Source: an uncultured Muribaculum sp. | Lineage (GTDB): Bacteria; Bacteroidota; Bacteroidia; Bacteroidales; Muribaculaceae | Assembly (NCBI GenBank): GCA_910578835.1 | Contig: CAJTSK010000008.1 | Location: forward strand, 36,507 to 100,506 | DNA: 64,000 nucleotides | Direction: 5' to 3' | The notes under the pieces: model-generated | Seen by the model: only the letters and a program-made list of their open reading frames with translations | Told to the model about the DNA's origin: nothing | Databases searched by the model: none | Shown here: positions 60,791 through 64,000 of the stretch, piece by piece | How positions within the stretch are numbered: position 1 is the stretch's first letter | Layout of the letters: each line of letters opens with the position of its first letter | Position numbers and translations under genes: made by a program

Positions 60791-60798
60791 TATCTTTG
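60791..60798 (+). promoter_or_regulatory. -7 element (TATCTTTG) of the YcxB-like gene
   Basis: An exact TAnnTTTG match 8 bases before the ATG at 60807. The place of the -33 box is occupied by the heptanucleotide repeat. The transcript start would be at, or one or two bases before, the start codon. Confidence 0.55.
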
Positions 60799-60806
60799 AC
60801 CACTCG

Positions 60807-61304
60807 ATGATGACTGAAATTTACAAAACAGGACCGGCCGAACTTGCCTCTTATATCATGAAGCTATGGTGTCGGCGCAACTGGTGGATAATGGCTATCC
60901 TGCCGGTGACATGTCTCGTGCTTGCCGCCGTCGTAGATGTGAAATTTCTCCTCATCGCGCTCATGATGGTATTTGTCGTGCTTCCTCCGATGATGATTTT
61001 CGTATATTTCTATCATGCCCTTGCCCCCGAAGCGCGCATGACGGTTCTCCCCCACCGCGCAGAGATGACCGCCGACGGAATACGCCTCATCTACGAGCCG
61101 CTTGACGAGGAAGTGCCCCCACGACCCGACGACAACATCCGATGGTCACAAATCTCAGGGGTCAAGGTAACGTCGCAGTTTCTGGCATATCACCTAACCA
61201 CCGGAAGATACAGCATATTTCTCGTGCCCCGCTCAGCCTTCAAGACCATAAAGGAGTATGGCACCTGGGTGGCACTACAAAACAGCTATCTCATCAACCA
61301 TTAA
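60807..61304 (+). CDS. YcxB-like two-segment membrane protein
   Basis: 165 residues (start at ATG 60807, or the next ATG 60810). Two membrane segments (about 28-65: WWIMAILPVTCLVLAAVV and LLIALMMVFVVLPPMMIFVYFYH) are followed by a cytoplasmic PH-like beta domain with the YcxB-type pattern MTADGIRLIYEPLDEE...IRWSQISGVKVTSQFLAYHLTTGRYSIFLVPRSAF in pieces. The role of YcxB-like proteins is unknown. The GH28 gene follows after 25 bases. Confidence 0.75.
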   Translation: MMTEIYKTGPAELASYIMKLWCRRNWWIMAILPVTCLVLAAVVDVKFLLIALMMVFVVLPPMMIFVYFYHALAPEARMTVLPHRAEMTADGIRLIYEPLDEEVPPRPDDNIRWSQISGVKVTSQFLAYHLTTGRYSIFLVPRSAFKTIKEYGTWVALQNSYLINH

Positions 61305-61329
61305 CCAATATTTCTTTATTCATTTGACC

Positions 61330-62727
61330 ATGACAAAACATCTATTTGTCGCAATTATCATTGCTACCCTGTCGGCATTTTCATCTGCCTATGCCGACGA
61401 GTCAATCCAATCACGACGCATCGCCTTGCGAGACAGCATACTTGGCACTGTCACCGGAGCCACCGTAGGCGAACACACGGTAAGCATAACCGACTTCGGC
61501 GCAAAAGGCGACGGCGTAAGCGACTGTTGCAAGGCATTTGAAAAAGCGATGCGCAAAGCCGACCGCACTCCCGGCGGAATAAAAATAACCGTCCCCGAAG
61601 GCACATATTTCATGAGGGGCCCGCTCACGCTCACAAGCAATGTGTGCATCGACCTGGCAGAGGGTGCGACGCTGAAGTTTGACCCCGACCCGAGCCGTTA
61701 TCCGCTGGTCAATACAAGCTGGGAAGGTACATTTCTCTACAATTACTCGCCTATGATTTACGGCTATGGGCTTGAAAATGTGGCAATCACAGGCAAGGGC
61801 ACCATCGATGGCAATGCCATGTCGACATTTGCCACATGGAAAAAGCTCCAGAAAGCCGGTCAGAAACTGAGCCGCGACATGAATCACAGCGCCATGGATA
61901 TAAGCAGCCGCGTGTTTGGCGACGGGTTCTGGCTACGCCCACAGCTTCTCCAGCTTTATCAATGCAAGGGCGTGACGCTCGAAGGCGTCAAAATTATCAA
62001 TTCGCCATTCTGGTGTGTGCATCTGCTGAAAAGCGAAAATATCATATGCCGTTCGCTGCGCTACGACGCCAAACTTATCAACAACGATGGCATTGACCCG
62101 GAGTGCTCACGCAACATACTTATCGAAGATATCCATTTTGACAACGGTGACGACAACATTGCCATCAAGAGCGGACGCGACAACGACGGCTGGACTCACG
62201 GCTCACCGACCGAAAACATAGTGATACGCAACTGCCATTTCAAGGGGCTGCACGCAGTAGTAATCGGCAGCGAGATGTCGGGAGGCGTGCGCAACATCGT
62301 CATCGAAGACTGTGACTACGCGGGCTACTGCAAGCGCGGCATTTATGTAAAGACCAATCCTGACCGCGGTGGATTCGTGGAAAATATATTTGTCAACAAT
62401 TGCACATTCGGCGATGTGGAAGACCTCTTTTATGTGACCAGCATGTATGCCGGCGAGGGGCTTGACAACAACCGTTTCTCCACCATACGCGGCATCTATG
62501 TCGACGGTCTGCGCTGCGACAAGGCTTCGGCTGCCGCCTTGGTGGTGCAAGGCACTATTGAGAAGCCGGTGTCTGACGTGGTGTTATCCCATGTCGAGGC
62601 AGGCGAGGCAAAAATCGGAGTGAGCTTTTCCAACACCACAGGAGTGATGATGAACGACTGCCACATAGGAGGCACGGCAGGAGTGCCCACTCAGGTCACT
62701 GCAAAAGACCGAATCTTTGACCGCTGA
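61330..62727 (+). CDS. Glycoside hydrolase family 28 (polygalacturonase-like)
   Basis: 465 residues with a signal peptide (MTKHLFVAIIIATLSAFSSAYA-D), so it acts in the periplasm or outside. Right-handed parallel beta-helix: ITDFGAKGDGVSDCCKAFEKAM at the start, then SPFWCVHLLKSENI, the catalytic acids in NNDGIDPECS, GDDNIAIKSGRD and a conserved H segment (HAVVIGSEMSGG), as in GH28. Substrate would be galacturonan, rhamnogalacturonan or a related glycan. It stands alone, without SusC/SusD, sulfatase or other pectin genes. The 24-residue upstream in-frame extension overlapping the YcxB-like gene is rejected. Confidence 0.92.
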   Translation: MTKHLFVAIIIATLSAFSSAYADESIQSRRIALRDSILGTVTGATVGEHTVSITDFGAKGDGVSDCCKAFEKAMRKADRTPGGIKITVPEGTYFMRGPLTLTSNVCIDLAEGATLKFDPDPSRYPLVNTSWEGTFLYNYSPMIYGYGLENVAITGKGTIDGNAMSTFATWKKLQKAGQKLSRDMNHSAMDISSRVFGDGFWLRPQLLQLYQCKGVTLEGVKIINSPFWCVHLLKSENIICRSLRYDAKLINNDGIDPECSRNILIEDIHFDNGDDNIAIKSGRDNDGWTHGSPTENIVIRNCHFKGLHAVVIGSEMSGGVRNIVIEDCDYAGYCKRGIYVKTNPDRGGFVENIFVNNCTFGDVEDLFYVTSMYAGEGLDNNRFSTIRGIYVDGLRCDKASAAALVVQGTIEKPVSDVVLSHVEAGEAKIGVSFSNTTGVMMNDCHIGGTAGVPTQVTAKDRIFDR

Positions 62728-62783
62728 TTAACAGCCCATTGCATTTATCGGCTACTTTTTTATCAAAAAAATATCGCAAAACT

Positions 62784-62815
62784 CTTGCATATGTCATAAA
62801 ATCCGCCTACCTTTG
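62784..62815 (+). promoter_or_regulatory. Promoter of tRNA-Ser (CTTG - 20 bp - TACCTTTG)
   Basis: CTTG 62784-62787 (one mismatch to TTTG), TACCTTTG 62808-62815, 20 bases between; the tRNA starts 16 bases after the -7 box. Confidence 0.7.
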
Positions 62816-62831
62816 CACTCACAATCTCAGA

Positions 62832-62916
62832 GGAGAGGTGGCAGAGTGGTCGATTGCGGCGGTCTTGAAAACCGTTGAGGGTCACACCTCCGGGGGTTCG
62901 AATCCCTCCCTCTCCG
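62832..62916 (+). tRNA. tRNA-Ser (anticodon UGA)
   Basis: An 85-base class II tRNA. The acceptor stem GGAGAGG/CCTCTCC (62832-62838 with 62909-62915), discriminator G 62916, D arm GGCAGAGTGGTCGATTGC, anticodon loop CTTGAAA with TGA at 62866-62868, a long variable arm (TGAGGGTCACACCTCC) and T arm GGGGGTTCGAATCCCTC. CCA is not encoded. Confidence 0.96.
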
Positions 62917-62917
62917 C

Positions 62918-62958
62918 AAAAAGAGTGTAAATGAATTCACTTGCACGCTTTTTCTTTT
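62918..62958 (+). terminator. Terminator of tRNA-Ser
   Basis: An 18-base imperfect stem (62918-62935 with 62936-62953, 15 of 18 paired) ending in CTTTTTCTTTTTG. Confidence 0.7.
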
Positions 62959-62972
62959 TGGGAATATAATAG

Positions 62973-62998
62973 CCGTTGACCGGATACCAGGTCAACGG
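62973..62998. repeat. Short inverted repeat with extra CAACGG copies
   Basis: CCGTTGACC (62973-62981) and GGTCAACGG (62990-62998) are perfectly complementary around 8 bases. GCAACGG and GTCAACGGGG follow within the next 25 bases, giving three direct CAACGG copies. No gene explains it. Confidence 0.6.
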
Positions 62999-63058
62999 GG
63001 GCAACGGTCAGCAGTCAACGGGGATACGTATATTGTGCGAGACGGAATAGGAAGGCCG

Positions 63059-63259
63059 TTATAGTGCCTTGCGCTCGTAAACAGCCTCAATTATCCCATT
63101 ATAAATTGTGGTATCAATCAGCCTTAGATTCTGTATGTTTTCTATTTCACCAAAGAGTTTGATTCCACTTCCAAGTATGGTCGGTATTGTCGCTATATGG
63201 AATACATCTATCAAATTAGCTCTAAGCAGTTGATTTACAATGATTTTTATCGCTGAAAA
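63059..63259 (-). pseudogene. C-terminal remnant of a RibD/dihydrofolate-reductase-like protein
   Basis: An open 66-codon - strand frame, limited upstream by TGA (63260-63262) and ending TAA 63059-63061, with no start codon giving a plausible N-terminus. It encodes IVNQLLRANLIDVFHIATI then PTILGSGIKLFGEIENI, and ends LIDTTIYNGIIEAVYERKAL. This is the C-terminal third of the RibD-C/DHFR-like family (normally about 180 residues), including the LL.A.LID and P.lLG.G..LF motifs. The nucleotide-binding N-terminus is absent from the upstream DNA. The region is AT-richer than the rest of the window. 63263-63527 shows nothing recognisable. Confidence 0.75.
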
Positions 63260-63527
63260 TCAGCTATGTAAGAAAATAACGGTACAACTATCCGTTATGG
63301 AAATGAGAACTTGAAAAAGTTGCTTTGAGGGAGTGAAAGGATTAGAAAAGTAGTGTGTTTTAAGAGAAATATTTAACTAAGTCTTAACGGTTGATAAGAT
63401 TTTTTATAGGATAATAATAGCGGTTCGGCATAGAATAAAACCAAAACAATCTTTGAATAGAAATGCCCCACAATCTTGTGGATTATGCCACAAAATTATG
63501 GAGCAAGTATGCGCAACGGAAAGACGC

Positions 63528-63953
63528 TTATTCTTCCTGTTTTTGGGATTCCTCAATTAGTACGTGGTAAATCATATCATCTGGGTCGCCAACATAATAA
63601 TGTAATGATACACAACGAGGAGACCAATCTCCAAACATGACATTCGACATAATATTGAAAGAGGTTGATTTGTGCTGATAGCTGATATTTAGATATTTGC
63701 AATCTCCAAGTTCATATAAATACCATTTCCCAGTAAATTGCTCAGGCCATTTGATTGAATCCGCAAAACCTACAAAAGAAAGATTTTCAATTTTACAAAT
63801 ACTATCGGAAAGAAGCTCTATTCTTGCGCTGTCATTCTCGAAATCATTGCCGTCGTAATCAATAGATGAAACGAAAACTGCACCCTCCCAATTTTCACTA
63901 TTGAAATTTGAGGAGCATGATAATAACATTTGAACGCAGTATAACGGGCGCAT
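63528..63953 (-). CDS. Unrecognised protein, probable lipoprotein; start may lie beyond the window
   Basis: 141 residues from ATG 63953, but the frame stays open to the right edge. The start MRPLYCVQMLLSCSSNFNSE contains a possible lipobox (MLLSC), although the preceding hydrophobic stretch is short, so the true start may be further upstream. The rest is a mixed, Trp/Tyr-rich soluble domain (GKWYLYELGDCKYLNISYQ; MFGDWSPRCVSLHYYVGDPDDM). No family is recognised. AT-rich codons differ from the rest of the window, which suggests transfer. Confidence 0.6.
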   Translation of the reverse strand: MRPLYCVQMLLSCSSNFNSENWEGAVFVSSIDYDGNDFENDSARIELLSDSICKIENLSFVGFADSIKWPEQFTGKWYLYELGDCKYLNISYQHKSTSFNIMSNVMFGDWSPRCVSLHYYVGDPDDMIYHVLIEESQKQEE

Positions 63954-64000
63954 AGTAAAAATCCTGTGTTTAAGCGTAGATATTACAGAGACGGAAGATG

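Noticed and set aside
61258..61329. 24-residue N-terminal extension of the GH28 protein
   Set aside because: It overlaps the YcxB-like gene and would put 24 residues before a clear signal peptide.
62739..62930. 63-codon ORF across the tRNA-Ser gene
   Set aside because: Its sequence (GEVAEWSIAAVLKTVEG...) is the translation of tRNA-Ser, a well-known false gene.
63263..63527. A further gene fragment between the RibD-like remnant and the last ORF
   Set aside because: All frames contain frequent stops and no family pattern was recognised.

Overview
The window reads as a chromosomal segment of a gut-type Bacteroidales (Bacteroidota) genome, possibly Muribaculaceae or a relative. The reasons are promoters of the Bacteroidota type (-33 TTTG, about 20 bp, -7 TAnnTTTG), families typical of this phylum (DUF4249, DUF4250 and DUF4251 proteins, Omp28-like protein, GlmU-like nucleotidyltransferase/acyltransferase, the 29-residue AURKAIP1/COX24 peptide) and lipoproteins with short signal peptides. 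Most of the window is densely packed and has an even, moderate base composition. Only the last kilobase, after a tRNA-Ser gene, is clearly AT-richer.

Layout. 1-6016: the end of a probable M16 peptidase, a DUF349 protein, a polyprenyl glycosylphosphotransferase, RecQ and a Crp/Fnr-type regulator. 6017-13145: an inverted repeat and promoter, a complete RND efflux pump (adaptor, permease, outer-membrane channel) and an LpxA-type acyltransferase, closed by a strong terminator. 13135-19079: a lipid kinase, then a three-gene glycogen/alpha-glucan operon. 19119-25292: ferritin, then in the opposite direction RNase E/G with an upstream small ORF, a 29-residue ribosomal-type peptide, an HU/IHF-like protein, asparaginase and MetG. 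25526-30802: a DUF4250 protein, a secreted Omp28/thioredoxin-like protein, a DUF4251 lipoprotein, FolB, a self-contained transcript for two tiny proteins, and a GlmU-like enzyme. 30804-38567: a lipoprotein/TonB-dependent receptor/DUF4249 operon, an antiporter with stress-protein domains, and Asd. 38726-44202: an operon for a soluble phosphatidylserine-decarboxylase-like enzyme, a GadC-like antiporter, an MFS carrier and a porin. 44488-48265: ArgB, RF2 with its programmed frameshift, and an acyl-CoA ligase. 48489-60545: an outer-membrane protein, an NtrB/NtrC-like pair and a seven-gene ABC export operon (adaptor, two permeases, ATPase, two permeases, TolC) that starts at a sigma-54-type promoter with a palindromic upstream site. 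60697-64000: a heptanucleotide repeat, a YcxB-like protein, a GH28 enzyme, tRNA-Ser, and an AT-rich tail with a gene remnant and an unknown protein.

The two loci most worth pursuing are the decarboxylase/antiporter/porin operon, which looks like an amino-acid decarboxylation and exchange system built on a pyruvoyl enzyme instead of a PLP enzyme, and the sigma-54-controlled ABC exporter with its own two-component system. The two-peptide transcript at 28892-29377 and the 27-codon ORF coupled to RNase E/G are the best candidates for undescribed small genes. No transposase, insertion sequence, CRISPR array or rRNA was seen.
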